Shown in pieces: positions 8,373 through 17,807 of a stretch of DNA of 64,000 nucleotides. The stretch lies in NCBI GenBank assembly GCA_947495055.1, contig CANLXO010000012.1, positions 47,250 to 111,249 on the forward strand, given 5' to 3'. The DNA is from an uncultured Psychrobacter sp. GTDB taxonomy: Bacteria > Pseudomonadota > Gammaproteobacteria > Pseudomonadales > Moraxellaceae. Both the position numbers and the translations under genes were made by a program. Positions within the stretch are counted from its first letter, which is position 1; every line of letters starts with the position of its first letter. The notes below the pieces were generated by a model. That model searched no databases and was not told where the DNA came from. It saw only the letters and a program-made list of their open reading frames with translations.

Positions 8373-9383
8373 ATGGCAGAAAAAAACTACTACGACATTT
8401 TGGGGGTCAAAAAAGACGCCTCAGACGCTGAGATCAAAAAAAGATACCGCAAGCTGGTGCGTCAATTTCATCCTGATGTCAGTGATGATCCAGACGCTGA
8501 CAATAAAATCGCTGAGATTAACAACGCCTACGAAACTATCAGAGATAAAGACAAGCGCGCAGAATACGACGCTATGCTGGACAATCCTTTTGCCTCTCAA
8601 GGCGGCGCTGGTGGTTTTGGCGGCTTTGGTGGACAATCGGCAGGCGCTCAGGGCGGCTTTCGCTGGGAAGATATCAAAGATCAATTCGGTGATGGCGAAG
8701 CCTTTGGCGGTGGTGGCTTTCGTTTTGATGATATATTTTCAGCCTTTGGTCGCGGCGCGTGGGGTTCAGCTGGTGGGCAATCGAGCGGGGCGCAAGGCGG
8801 TTTTGATCAATTTGGCGCGCAAGATAGTAAGGGTCAAGACCAGCATGCTGAGATCAGCGTGGACTTAGCCTCTGTTTATAGCGGTGACGACTATAGTATT
8901 AAATTAAATGTACCTGTGCGAAGGCCCAACGGTAGCGTGGATTATGAAAATAAAACGCTAAAGATCAAAATCCCCAAAGGTATCACTGACGGCAAGCAAA
9001 TTCGCCTAGCAGGGCAAGGCGCGGCAGGTTATGGTGGCGGCAAAAACGGTGATTTGTTTTTAAAGGTAAAAATCACCCATAGCGATAACATCCGCTTAGA
9101 AGGCGCTGATGTTTATCAAACGCTAAATATCACCCCATGGGAGGCGGCGCTTGGCGACAAGGTCAATGTTGCAACGCCTACAGGTACACTTGGGGTAAGT
9201 ATTCCCAAAAACAGTAAATCAGGAAGCAACTTACGCCTAAAAGGCAAAGGTATCCCTGCTAAAGACGCGGGTGATCTGTATTTGACGCTTAATATTATCA
9301 ATCCAGAGGTCAGTACCGATGACGCAAAACAGGCCTACGAGCAGCTCAAACAAGCTTTTGCTGATACCAGTATCAAGCGTTGA
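8373..9383 (+). CDS. cbpA: DnaJ-class co-chaperone CbpA
   Basis: 336 residues. The N-terminal J domain (about 1-70) has YYDILGVKKDAS and the HPD motif at residues 33-35, needed to stimulate DnaK ATPase. A Gly/Phe-rich linker (GGFGGFGG, GGGGFRFDDIF) follows, then the two C-terminal substrate-binding domains (LKIKIPKGITDGKQIRLAGQG in two parts; LGDKVNVATPTG). The DnaJ zinc-finger CxxCxGxG repeats are absent, so it is CbpA rather than DnaJ. It is followed 94 bp later by cbpM, its dedicated modulator, as in other gammaproteobacteria. Cytoplasmic or nucleoid-associated. Confidence 0.94.
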   Translation: MAEKNYYDILGVKKDASDAEIKKRYRKLVRQFHPDVSDDPDADNKIAEINNAYETIRDKDKRAEYDAMLDNPFASQGGAGGFGGFGGQSAGAQGGFRWEDIKDQFGDGEAFGGGGFRFDDIFSAFGRGAWGSAGGQSSGAQGGFDQFGAQDSKGQDQHAEISVDLASVYSGDDYSIKLNVPVRRPNGSVDYENKTLKIKIPKGITDGKQIRLAGQGAAGYGGGKNGDLFLKVKITHSDNIRLEGADVYQTLNITPWEAALGDKVNVATPTGTLGVSIPKNSKSGSNLRLKGKGIPAKDAGDLYLTLNIINPEVSTDDAKQAYEQLKQAFADTSIKR

Positions 9384-9477
9384 TAGGACGCTTCAATATA
9401 CTGAGTTCGATATATTAGGTTTTAATATCGTATAAGCGCACAATAATGATAAAAAAGGACGAACGAGGAGAATGACA

Positions 9478-9801
9478 ATGGAACACTCGCCTAAATTTAA
9501 TGATCTCATTATGAACTTTGATGAGCTGGTTGCTGTTTGTGGTCAAGAGCGCCAATGGGTACTAGCATTGATAGAAGAAAACATCATTGAGTATGATATA
9601 CCAGAGTATGAGCAGTTTACAGGCTACCAGCTTACAACAGTACGCCGTGCTTCACGTTTGAGCCGTGACTTTGACGCTAGTGTACCGGCGATTGGTTTAA
9701 TACTTGAGCTGTTAGACGAGGTGGAACAACTGCGCAAGTTTAAACGCCAAGTCGATACGCAGATGCCGGTAATTGAAGTGGATATTGAGAGTTTAAAGTA
9801 G
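9478..9801 (+). CDS. cbpM: chaperone modulator CbpM
   Basis: About 107 residues. A small MerR-like helical protein that in E. coli binds the CbpA J domain and inhibits it. Visible landmarks are MNFDELVAVCGQERQWVLALIEENII near the N-terminus (in parts), TVRRASRLSRDFDASVPAIGLILELLDEVEQLR in the middle (in parts), then a short acidic tail. Two in-frame ATGs are present; GAGGAG sits one base before that at 9472 but seven before that at 9478, so 9478 is preferred. Its place after cbpA supports the assignment. It ends at a bidirectional terminator. Confidence 0.9.
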   Translation: MEHSPKFNDLIMNFDELVAVCGQERQWVLALIEENIIEYDIPEYEQFTGYQLTTVRRASRLSRDFDASVPAIGLILELLDEVEQLRKFKRQVDTQMPVIEVDIESLK

Positions 9802-9808
9802 AAGTCGC

Positions 9809-9842
9809 AATAAAAAAGAGCCACTATTGGCTCTTTTTTATT
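9809..9842. terminator. bidirectional terminator, cbpM / sstT
   Basis: Perfect 15-bp stem AATAAAAAAGAGCCA (9809-9823) / TGGCTCTTTTTTATT (9828-9842) with a CTAT loop, between two convergent genes. Confidence 0.93.
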
Positions 9843-9859
9843 GGTTTAAGCGCTATACA

Positions 9860-11062
9860 TTAGCGCGCATACTTTGGATCGGCAGCGGCTGTAAAGAGGA
9901 TATCTGTTGAAGAATTCAGCGCCGTCTCTGCCGAGTCTTGAATCACACCAATAATAAAGCCAACTGCCACCACTTGCATCGCAATATCATTTGGAATACT
10001 AAACAGACTCGCCGCCAATGGGATAAGAAGTAATGAGCCACCAGGCACACCAGACGCGCCGCCAGCACTCACTGTGGCTACTAAACTTAGCAGCAAGGCG
10101 GAGGCGAAGCTCACCTCTATCCCCAAAGTATGCGCCGCTGACAAAGTTAAAACATTAATAGTAATCGCCGCGCCCGCCATGTTGATAGTTGCGCCAAGGG
10201 GAATAGTGACCGAATAGGTATCTTCGTGCAAACCAAGCTTGCGCGCAAGGTTCATGTTGACAGGGATGTTTGCCGCTGATGAGCGCGTAAAAAAGGCGGT
10301 AATCCCAGACTCACGTAGGCAGGTAAAGACGAGGGGATAAGGGTTCCTGCGCGTTTTGACTAATACGATTAAAGGGTTGGCAACCAAAGCGATAAATAGC
10401 ATACAACCGATTAAGACCATTAAGATATTGGCATAGCCTTTTAATGCCGCAAAACCTGTTTCAGCGACGGTATTGGCAACCAGACCCAAGATACCCAAAG
10501 GCGCTAGGGCAATGATCCATTTGACCACTTGTGATATAGCATCGGAGAAGTCGCTCACAACTGCGCGCGTGCTATCACCTGCTTGACGTAGGGCAAAACC
10601 AATAATAATTGCCCATGCCAAGATACCAATATAGTTGGCATTGGCAACCGCGTTGACAGGGTTAGCGACCAGACTCATCAGCAAATTGGTCATGACTTCT
10701 TTAAGATTAGCAGGTGGTACTTGCTCAATGTCAGCATTGACCAAGACCATCTCGATCGGGAACAAAAAGCTTGCACCAACCGCGGTTAATGCGGCCAAAA
10801 AGGTGCCGAATAGATACATGACTAAGACAGGTTTGACAAAGACCTCATTACCCCTACGCTGTTTGCTAATAGCCGCTAAGACCAAAACAAACACCAGTAT
10901 CGGTGCTACCGCCTTGAGCGCACCGACGAATAAGGTCCCTAAGATCCCAAGCGCTATCCCAGCACTCGGTACCAGCCAACCAATCAAGACGCCAAGGATT
11001 AAACCGATAATGATTAGCGGCACCAGTCCTATTCGTTGATACATCGCAAAAATCGCACGCAT
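9860..11062 (-). CDS. sstT: serine/threonine:Na+ symporter SstT
   Basis: 400 residues, the usual length. An inner-membrane secondary transporter of the dicarboxylate/amino acid:cation symporter family that imports serine and threonine with Na+. Many hydrophobic helices are visible from the N-terminus. Family landmarks include [21 protein letters not shown] (serine-rich re-entrant loop, given in parts), [14 protein letters not shown], and [19 protein letters not shown]. The start ATG at 11062 has an AGGG about nine bases upstream. It converges on cbpM and shares its terminator. Not in an obvious operon. Confidence 0.94.
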   Translation of the reverse strand: MRAIFAMYQRIGLVPLIIIGLILGVLIGWLVPSAGIALGILGTLFVGALKAVAPILVFVLVLAAISKQRRGNEVFVKPVLVMYLFGTFLAALTAVGASFLFPIEMVLVNADIEQVPPANLKEVMTNLLMSLVANPVNAVANANYIGILAWAIIIGFALRQAGDSTRAVVSDFSDAISQVVKWIIALAPLGILGLVANTVAETGFAALKGYANILMVLIGCMLFIALVANPLIVLVKTRRNPYPLVFTCLRESGITAFFTRSSAANIPVNMNLARKLGLHEDTYSVTIPLGATINMAGAAITINVLTLSAAHTLGIEVSFASALLLSLVATVSAGGASGVPGGSLLLIPLAASLFSIPNDIAMQVVAVGFIIGVIQDSAETALNSSTDILFTAAADPKYAR

Positions 11063-11234
11063 GATGACACCCTTTTAAGCACAATAAAATAATCGAAGGA
11101 TGGTAGCATTTTTTCGAGTATTAGCCTACCACTAGGCTTGTGGTTTTAAGGTATAAACAAGAATAGAGTAAGGGGCAAAAGGAGTAGGAATTACAAAAGA
11201 GAGGGTAGTTTGAATAAGGATGAAACTACACTAT

Positions 11235-11687
11235 TCACACTTTAAAGTGCGTCAGCTCGTAGCCTGCTTGCTGATAGCTTTTGTACTTATGGCGACCTTC
11301 ACTCATGCTTGTCTCATCAGGTTTGATGATTTCGAGAATACGAGAGGGCTTTACTGAGTTATTTGTGCTTACAGGATGTGCAGTAGTATTAATGACAATG
11401 CCGCTAAAGTCTGCTGGCATGTAAGAGCTAAGTGTGACAGGTGCTAAAGGTTGAGTTGCAACCTTTGTGTCATGATCGGTAGTCTCTAGCAGGCGCTGAT
11501 GCGGAATAAAACTGAGCGGATCCTTAGACCATAACGCATCATCAAGCGCAGTTAACTGTGCCTCATCACTAGCGAGTATCAATAGCGACTGCTCGCTTTT
11601 GTTTAACGCCGTTTGGGTGAGCTGACAAATAAAGCCCAAGAACTCTTGGGCTTTACTTTCGCTTAATACATAAAAGCTAATTTTCAT
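11235..11687 (-). CDS. holC: DNA polymerase III chi subunit HolC
   Basis: 150 residues. Chi links the clamp loader to single-strand binding protein at the replication fork. The family pattern is visible: MKISFYVLSESKAQEFLGFICQLTQTAL (in parts) at the N-terminus, LLILASDEAQLTALDDALW, then FIPHQR and IVINTTAHPV. It follows pepA by 48 bp on the same strand, the same order as in E. coli (pepA-holC), so the two are probably co-transcribed. The chi family diverges strongly in sequence, so context adds much of the confidence. Confidence 0.9.
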   Translation of the reverse strand: MKISFYVLSESKAQEFLGFICQLTQTALNKSEQSLLILASDEAQLTALDDALWSKDPLSFIPHQRLLETTDHDTKVATQPLAPVTLSSYMPADFSGIVINTTAHPVSTNNSVKPSRILEIIKPDETSMSEGRHKYKSYQQAGYELTHFKV

Positions 11688-11735
11688 AAGCGGATTGTCA
11701 TCAACAAGTTGTTATCAAAAAGTGTCGCTATGGCA

Positions 11736-13388
11736 TCAAGCCACATCTACGCAATTTTTTAAGTATTGCATAAATAGCGGTACAGGGCGACCGGTAGCGG
11801 CTTTTTCTTTACCTGAGTTCCATGCCGTGCCCGCGATATCTAAATGCGCCCACGCTTGACCCTCTTCAACGAAACGCGATAAGAAGCAAGCTGCGGTAAT
11901 CGCGCCGCCACCTTTGCCACCGATATTTTGCATATCAGCGATAGGCGAGTCAAGTTGCGACTGATATTCATCATCCATAGGCATATGCCAGACCAGATCA
12001 CCAGATTGATTACTGGCGTTCTCAAGACCAAAGAGCACGTCTTCATCATTACTAAATACCGCTGAGCGCACATGACCCAGTGCCACTACGCAAGCACCTG
12101 TAAGCGTTGCCACATCGATGATGGTTTTTGGTTGATAGCGTTGTACGTAGCATAGGGTATCGGCTAACACTAGGCGACCCTCGGCGTCCGTATTTAAGAT
12201 CTCAACCGACTTGCCGTTCATAGCTTTTACGATATCGCCAGGACGCGTCGCATCCCCTGATGGCATGTTTTCAGCGCAAGCGAGTGCGCCAACGACGTTG
12301 ATTGGCAAGCGAGCTTCACATAGCGCTTTGATGGTACCGAGCACCGCAGCTGAACCGCCCATGTCGAACTTCATCTCATCCATAGCGGCGCCAGGCTTGA
12401 TAGAGATACCACCTGAATCAAAAGTCACGCCTTTACCGACTAAGACAATAGGCGCATCATCGTTTGAGGCGGATACAGTATCGTCATTTTGTTGAGTCGT
12501 TTTACCTGACTTTTTATTTGGCATTTTGGAAGGTAGTTTATCGGCGAGTGCTTTGAGACCGCTGGCAACTGATGCGCTATTAGTCATCGCTTTTGCGCCA
12601 AACTTTGACTTGCCTTGATACTCCATAAGTACCAATTGACCCTCGCGAGCAGAGCCTTGTGCGACCGCCAAAAAGCAGTCCATACCGAGCGCTGCCATCT
12701 CTTTTTCGCCGATGACTGTCACCTTTAATACGTCAGGATAAGCTTTTGCCAAGGCTTGTGCTTGCTCTGCCATGTAGACAGGGAAGCAGATGTTGCCTGG
12801 CTCATTAGCGACATCACGCGTGAGGCTTTGGCCTTTGAATATAGATTCAGCAAAGTCCAAAGTAGATTTGAGCGAGTCATCAGCGAGCAGATAGATATCG
12901 GTGAGTACGGGCTCTTTTTGCTCCGACTTGTATTTATCAAAACGATAACTTGCCGCCAGTAAGTTGAGTGCAAGTTGACCAAATTGATCGGCTTCCAACG
13001 CGTCCCCTACAGCAACAGTAATGGAGTTCACGCGTTTTTGTGTGCTGTTATAAATAGTCTTGGCGATTTTTTGTAGGACAGATTCTTTTAACTTATCGCA
13101 GTTACCAACACCGACTAATAATAGCTGGACTGGGTTTTGCTTGGTGGTTTTTTTATCGCCGGCTAGCGCATAATCAGCGACACTCTCGCCTGCTTTACCG
13201 TTAAAGTGTGAGACTTCAATAAGCTGCTCAATACGTGCTTGATAGTCTGTGAGCTTTGACGCCGCTAGAATGTTCTTCTTGTCATCGATTAAAACGACTA
13301 AGCAAGCCGCGTCTTTATCTTTGGCTTCTTTTTTTAGTATTTTTTGGGTATGCGTCTTGGGAAGGTGCTGAGTTAAGGTAATATTCAT
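11736..13388 (-). CDS. pepA: leucyl aminopeptidase PepA (M17)
   Basis: About 550 residues from the ATG at 13388 (AAGGAT eight bases upstream; a TTG codon precedes it in frame). A cytosolic two-metal aminopeptidase; in E. coli it also binds DNA at Xer sites. The catalytic domain has VLVGKGVTFDSGGISIKP (metal-binding Lys ~319 and Asp ~324), MDEMKFDMGGSAAV, and the signature NTDAEGRLVLADTL. An insertion of roughly 45 residues, low in complexity and Lys/Ser/Asp-rich, lies just before the metal-binding Lys (about 261-310), where E. coli PepA has only about eight residues. The protein is therefore longer than the usual ~500. It heads a pepA-holC operon. Confidence 0.95.
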   Translation of the reverse strand: MNITLTQHLPKTHTQKILKKEAKDKDAACLVVLIDDKKNILAASKLTDYQARIEQLIEVSHFNGKAGESVADYALAGDKKTTKQNPVQLLLVGVGNCDKLKESVLQKIAKTIYNSTQKRVNSITVAVGDALEADQFGQLALNLLAASYRFDKYKSEQKEPVLTDIYLLADDSLKSTLDFAESIFKGQSLTRDVANEPGNICFPVYMAEQAQALAKAYPDVLKVTVIGEKEMAALGMDCFLAVAQGSAREGQLVLMEYQGKSKFGAKAMTNSASVASGLKALADKLPSKMPNKKSGKTTQQNDDTVSASNDDAPIVLVGKGVTFDSGGISIKPGAAMDEMKFDMGGSAAVLGTIKALCEARLPINVVGALACAENMPSGDATRPGDIVKAMNGKSVEILNTDAEGRLVLADTLCYVQRYQPKTIIDVATLTGACVVALGHVRSAVFSNDEDVLFGLENASNQSGDLVWHMPMDDEYQSQLDSPIADMQNIGGKGGGAITAACFLSRFVEEGQAWAHLDIAGTAWNSGKEKAATGRPVPLFMQYLKNCVDVA

Positions 13389-13566
13389 CAATAGTTATCC
13401 TTTTTAGAGTAAGATTTGGGTTCTAAAACACCGCTATAAATTATTGTTTTTAGCGTTTTAACCGATAGCTAGTGTAGCACACTGCTACCTAGGTGCGCTG
13501 TGAGCAAAGGTTAGCGAATGTTGTTGTCATTTGCTAACCTATTATAATCTTGAGCATCAAACAGCA

Positions 13567-14172
13567 CTAACGGTTTAATAAGTCGTCAGTTGAGACCAAA
13601 GCGGCAAATCGATCTTGCAGTGCCGCCATTGCCGTATCGTGCATCACTTGAGCGCTTATCGTCTCACCTTTGGTATTTGGCAAGTCGCGCGTGGCACTGG
13701 CGTCATGGCAGACAAAGTTATCAAAGCCCAAATCAAAAGCCGCTCTGACACTGGAGCTCACGCACATATGACTCATAAAGCCTGCGAACAATATTTGTTG
13801 TTTACCTGCATCCTTTATGAGCGCTTGTAGCTCGGTATCATAAAAGGCATTGGGATGCTTTTTGGTGATGTGGGTTTCGCCCTCCTTGGGTTGTAAGTCA
13901 TCGACGATATCGACTTTACTTGATAACGGATCAAACACTTTGCCATTATCTTCGCCATGATGAGCAATATGAAACACAGAGAGATTATTCTCGCGGGCGT
14001 GATTCAATAATAAGCGTGCATTGGCAATGGCCTTAGCGCCAGCGTCACCTAATGGCATCGCGCCATCGACATATTCGTTTTGATAATCGATAAAAACGAT
14101 AGCGCAGTTTGACCAATCAATAGCGTCAAATTCACCGCCAGCGAGTTGTAGCAAGGTTTTGGGGGTAGACAT
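13567..14172 (-). CDS. isochorismatase-family cysteine hydrolase
   Basis: 201 residues, cytoplasmic. The isochorismatase-like catalytic triad is visible: Asp29 in IVFIDYQNEY, Lys104/105 in HITKKHPNAF, and Cys137 in GFMSHMCVSSS. This last SHMCV motif is typical of the hydrolase members (nicotinamidase- or ureidoacrylate-amidohydrolase-like) rather than true isochorismatase. The exact substrate cannot be read from sequence. AAGGAT lies before its ATG. It is inserted between pepA and the divergent lptFG pair, which are adjacent in many gammaproteobacteria. Confidence 0.88.
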   Translation of the reverse strand: MSTPKTLLQLAGGEFDAIDWSNCAIVFIDYQNEYVDGAMPLGDAGAKAIANARLLLNHARENNLSVFHIAHHGEDNGKVFDPLSSKVDIVDDLQPKEGETHITKKHPNAFYDTELQALIKDAGKQQILFAGFMSHMCVSSSVRAAFDLGFDNFVCHDASATRDLPNTKGETISAQVMHDTAMAALQDRFAALVSTDDLLNR

Positions 14173-14539
14173 AATAGTATCCTTTATATGGTTTTAGGTG
14201 TTTGATAAAAAGGGAGGTTCAATGCTTAGAGTCTATCAACTAATACCTATCATGGTCACTATACGATACCAACCACACACAAACCTTTCTAAATACCATA
14301 ATTCAAGAACTTTGAGGAGTTAGGCAAAGTGCTACACCTGTTTTAGGCTTAGTTTATTAGAGCCAGCAGAAGCATTTAGCAAGGCTTAGGTAATGTTTGC
14401 GAACACTTTTCAGCGCTATTTTCGCTCAAAACATGCTAGCATTAGCGGTTAGCCCTATAGCCCACGCCCCTTATCGACGCTTAATAGATTTATAGCGTTT
14501 ACGCGAGCGTCTTAAACTATCTTTCCAAGAGTACCTATT
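14173..14539. other. intergenic region upstream of lptF
   Basis: About 370 bp between divergent genes, presumably holding both promoters. I could not assign a specific promoter and saw no repeat or RNA structure. Confidence 0.4.
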
Positions 14540-15820
14540 GTGATACTACGCCGCTACATGACCCGTCAAGTTGCCTCTACGACTGCTTTAGTGCTGGGGT
14601 TTTTGATGGTGATGATGCTTGGCGGCCGTCTCATACGTTACTTTGGTATCGCTGCTGAAGGCGGGCTTGATGTCAGCTTGTTGTTTACTATTATCGGGTA
14701 CAATTTACCTTACTTTTTAGAGCTGATCCTGCCCTTGGCATTTTTTATTGCCTTAATGCTAGTGTTTGGTCGCTTGTATGTCGATCAAGAGATGGCGGTT
14801 ATCAATGCCAGTGGCGTCTCACGCGGTAAGCTTGCACGGTTGATGACGCCATTAATTTTGGCACTGTTCGTAGGCGAGGCAGCATTATCCGTAGTAGGCA
14901 AGCCTTGGGGCGTACGCTCATCTGAAGTCATTTGGCAACAGCAAGCCCTGAGCAGTGCTTTTGATCTGATTCGTCCCAATGAGTTTATTAGTAGTGGCGA
15001 TTACAACTTATATGTCGGTAGTTTAAGCGATGATAAAAAACAGCTACAAGACGTGGTTTTGATTCAAACTGAAGATAGCAAAGATGACGATAACAATGTT
15101 AATTCAGATAACGCCAACTCAAACAGCGTTAATTTAAATAACGACAATAGCGACATGCCCGCGTTGCCAAAGGCTATGATTCAGCGCGCAGGACAAGTCG
15201 GTAGCAAAGATACGATAACCCTTGCCAAACGCGCCGAGCAAGTAGATAACGGCAGTAGCGGCATCACGCAATTGGATCTGTTTCAGGGTCGGCGCTATGA
15301 AGTTGGCGCAGGCAACCTTAAATACAATCAAGTCAGTTTTGATCGCTACCGTATTACCTTGACCGAATCCTCAAAAGAGGTGGTGACTGAGGACAACATC
15401 GAGACCCAGCCGATAGGGCCATTATGGCAAGCTGCAACCGGTGGCACCTCAGTCGCTAGCGTAGATGCCCTACAAGCAGCACAAGGGGAGCTAGGGTATC
15501 GTTTTGCCCTGCCTTGGCTGATGATTATCGCGCCTATGCTCGCTGTGCCTCTAGCGCAAGTACGGCCGCGTCAAGGTCGTTGGCTACGTCTATTCCCCTC
15601 GGTGCTGTTGTTTGTCAGTTGCGCACTTGGGGTTATTTCACTCAAAAACGCGGTGAGCAAAGGCAGTGTGAGCGTATGGGCAAACGCTTGGCTGATTTTA
15701 GGCTTTATGGTGCTGGCGCTGTATCTTAACTGGGCTAGCCGTATCCAGCATCGCCTGCGCTTTCGAGATCCTGCTACTAGTGACATACAAAACCCGCCGA
15801 TAACAGGAGGACAGGCCTAA
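14540..15820 (+). CDS. lptF: LPS export permease LptF
   Basis: 426 residues starting at a GTG codon (AAGAG upstream). With LptG it forms the inner-membrane permease of the LptB2FG complex, which extracts lipopolysaccharide for transport to the outer membrane. Three N-terminal hydrophobic helices contain LILPLAFFIALMLVFGRLY and EMAVINASGVS (the coupling-helix region), followed by a periplasmic jellyroll and three C-terminal helices. The jellyroll contains an unusual Asp/Asn/Ser-rich insertion at about 178-206. The stop overlaps the lptG start in TAATG, so the two are translationally coupled. Confidence 0.94.
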   Translation: MILRRYMTRQVASTTALVLGFLMVMMLGGRLIRYFGIAAEGGLDVSLLFTIIGYNLPYFLELILPLAFFIALMLVFGRLYVDQEMAVINASGVSRGKLARLMTPLILALFVGEAALSVVGKPWGVRSSEVIWQQQALSSAFDLIRPNEFISSGDYNLYVGSLSDDKKQLQDVVLIQTEDSKDDDNNVNSDNANSNSVNLNNDNSDMPALPKAMIQRAGQVGSKDTITLAKRAEQVDNGSSGITQLDLFQGRRYEVGAGNLKYNQVSFDRYRITLTESSKEVVTEDNIETQPIGPLWQAATGGTSVASVDALQAAQGELGYRFALPWLMIIAPMLAVPLAQVRPRQGRWLRLFPSVLLFVSCALGVISLKNAVSKGSVSVWANAWLILGFMVLALYLNWASRIQHRLRFRDPATSDIQNPPITGGQA

Positions 15821-17013
15821 TGCGCGCCGCTTCTCCAAAAGATCGCTTGAATAATACCAAACTGTCTGTACTGAGTCGTTACGTAAAAATTAATGCGCTG
15901 CTCGCTATAGTAGCAGCGGTACTAGGCCTTTGGGCGCTACAGCTATTGTTCTCCTATCTCAATGAGCTGGACTCGTTAGATGAGAGCTATACCTTGGGCG
16001 CCGCGCTGAAGTATATTTTTTATCGCTCGCCTTATTTTTTGGAACAGTTTATCCCAACAGGCGCTTTGCTTGGCGCTGTCGTTGGTTTAGGCCTTCTCGC
16101 CAATAAAAGCGAGCTGGTGGTCATGCGCGCCGCTGGCGTGAGCATTTATCGTATTGTCGGCTGGGTGTTGCAACCTGCGCTGCTCTTTGTACTACTGGCA
16201 CTGGCTATCAATCAGTTTATATTGCCGCAGAGCAATCAATTAGCGCGCGAGATTAACGATAATGATAGCCGCGCGCTTATCACCTCAGTACGTGGCTACT
16301 GGACGGTGCAACCTAGGGTCAAAAGCGACGCAAGTGGCAGCATGCAGCCTGATGGTAGTGATATCCTGTACATTGATTATGCCGACGTTGCAGGCAATAT
16401 CGGCGAGGTCAAGCGCTGGCATTTAGATAATAATGGCAATCTGCAAACCGCAACCCGCGCTGAAGGCGGACGTTATAGCCAGCGCGTCCCTGTCAGTCGT
16501 GACAATAACGATGCTGCAAGCGACCAATATCGCTACGAGTGGCAACTCAACAATATGACAGAGCTAACCATCAGCCAAGGCTTTGAGAGTAGTCAAGCCA
16601 CTGCTGCATCCGATGTTTTAAGTCTACCTTTTGCTCCAGAATCTGTGTATCTGCTGACCCGTGATGCTGAGGATTTGTCACTAACTCAGCTGTATGACCA
16701 TCGTCAGTTTATGCGCGGGCAGGGTAATCGCTCACTAGAGCATGAGCTGGCATTTTGGCAAAAGCTACTCTCACCATTGTCAATACTATCACTGGTGATC
16801 GTCGCTTGCTCATTCGTCTTTGGCTCGCTAAGAACGCATAGCTTAGGCTTACGTATTGTCGTCGCCTTATTGTTTGGCTTGCTGTTTAGCTACTTACAAG
16901 ATTTGGTTGGCTTTATCTCTTTAGCTACAGGGTTCTCGCCTATGCTGATGGTACTGCTGCCCATTATAGGTAGTGCTGCATTGGGGGTTTATCTGATAAA
17001 ACGGCAGATGTGA
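15820..17013 (+). CDS. lptG: LPS export permease LptG
   Basis: 397 residues, partner of LptF. Six predicted membrane helices flank a periplasmic domain. YIFYRSPYFLEQFIPTGALLGAVVGLG (in parts) and ELVVMRAAGVSIYRI give the coupling-helix region that contacts the LptB ATPase. The C-terminal helices include SLRTHSLGLRIVVALLFGLLFSYLQDL (in parts), typical of the YjgP/YjgQ family. Its ATG overlaps the lptF stop by one base. A strong terminator follows. lptB and the other lpt genes are elsewhere. Confidence 0.94.
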   Translation: MRAASPKDRLNNTKLSVLSRYVKINALLAIVAAVLGLWALQLLFSYLNELDSLDESYTLGAALKYIFYRSPYFLEQFIPTGALLGAVVGLGLLANKSELVVMRAAGVSIYRIVGWVLQPALLFVLLALAINQFILPQSNQLAREINDNDSRALITSVRGYWTVQPRVKSDASGSMQPDGSDILYIDYADVAGNIGEVKRWHLDNNGNLQTATRAEGGRYSQRVPVSRDNNDAASDQYRYEWQLNNMTELTISQGFESSQATAASDVLSLPFAPESVYLLTRDAEDLSLTQLYDHRQFMRGQGNRSLEHELAFWQKLLSPLSILSLVIVACSFVFGSLRTHSLGLRIVVALLFGLLFSYLQDLVGFISLATGFSPMLMVLLPIIGSAALGVYLIKRQM

Positions 17014-17030
17014 CGTGAGATCAATACGCA

Positions 17031-17070
17031 AAAAAACACGCTAAAGCTGATAACTTTAGCGTGTTTTTTT
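17031..17070 (+). terminator. terminator after lptG
   Basis: A 16-bp perfect stem: AAAAAACACGCTAAAG (17031-17046) pairs with CTTTAGCGTGTTTTTT (17054-17069), with a 7-nt loop. Flanking A and T runs could also serve the convergent methyltransferase gene. Confidence 0.93.
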
Positions 17071-17080
17071 ATGGCAAAGT

Positions 17081-17118
17081 TAAACTGTTTTATTCTTTAT
17101 AAACTGTTTTATTCTTTA
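17081..17118. repeat. 19-bp tandem direct duplication across a stop codon
   Basis: The block TAAACTGTTTTATTCTTTA occurs twice in a row (17081-17099 and 17100-17118). The second copy contains the stop codon of the minus-strand methyltransferase gene, so the first is a duplicate of its last codons and 3' flank. Confidence 0.85.
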
Positions 17119-17717
17119 ATTGCCATGGTAATCGTATAAGTCTTACCTTGTTTGACCTTGTCGCTGTTACCAAAAACCTCGGTAAATGAGCGCTTCATAA
17201 ACTGGCGCAAACCATTGATGGTCACCACATAAAAACGCCCACCGGGACGCATGCGCGCATACGCATCGAGGAAATACAGATAATGCTGCTCTTTACCGAC
17301 CTTGGCGGGCAAGTTTGACATCACCAAGCTAAAGTCCTTGTCCTTTGCTACATGATTAAAGCCGTTGGACAGATGCACATCGACATTTTTCAGACAATTC
17401 TTTTCACAATTACGGCGCGCATATTCTACCGCCATAAAGTCCTTATCAATCAAAGTATGCTGACCACCTGAACACTCGCGCGCTGCCGTCATGCCAAGTA
17501 CCCCATAACCGCAGCCCAAATCTATCGAATCGTCATCGGCCTGAAAATCCACATAATCAAGCAGCATCAAACTGCCATCATCGAGCTTTTGCGGTGAGAA
17601 TATGCCCCACGTCGTCGCAAACTCAAACGGCTTGCCCAGCACGTCATCCGTAAAGTGGATATCTTCGCGCCAGCGTTCGGCACTCTTTAATAGCTCTGCA
17701 GGAGGACGGTGAGTCAT
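17109..17717 (-). CDS. class I SAM methyltransferase, RsmC/YbxB-like
   Basis: 202 residues. The SAM-binding motif I is IDLGCGYGVLGMTAAR, and the post-motif segment LIDKDFMAVEYARRNCEKN fits the Methyltransf_5/MTS fold. Where RsmC-type guanine-N2 methyltransferases have SNPPxxxGK, this protein reads MSNLPAKVGKEQHYLYFLD, so the NPP motif is changed to NLP. The RPGGRFYVV segment follows. The family suggests an RNA base methyltransferase, but the altered catalytic motif makes the substrate uncertain. No Shine-Dalgarno of note at the ATG. It stands alone, convergent to lptFG. Confidence 0.8.
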   Translation of the reverse strand: MTHRPPAELLKSAERWREDIHFTDDVLGKPFEFATTWGIFSPQKLDDGSLMLLDYVDFQADDDSIDLGCGYGVLGMTAARECSGGQHTLIDKDFMAVEYARRNCEKNCLKNVDVHLSNGFNHVAKDKDFSLVMSNLPAKVGKEQHYLYFLDAYARMRPGGRFYVVTINGLRQFMKRSFTEVFGNSDKVKQGKTYTITMAIKE

Positions 17718-17807
17718 AGCGGTCTCAATTGGTGAATAATAAGCGCTATTGTAACCACAACGGTGACAAATTTCAGCACCGTTTTATCGAGCTTGCGAAA
17801 CTATAGT

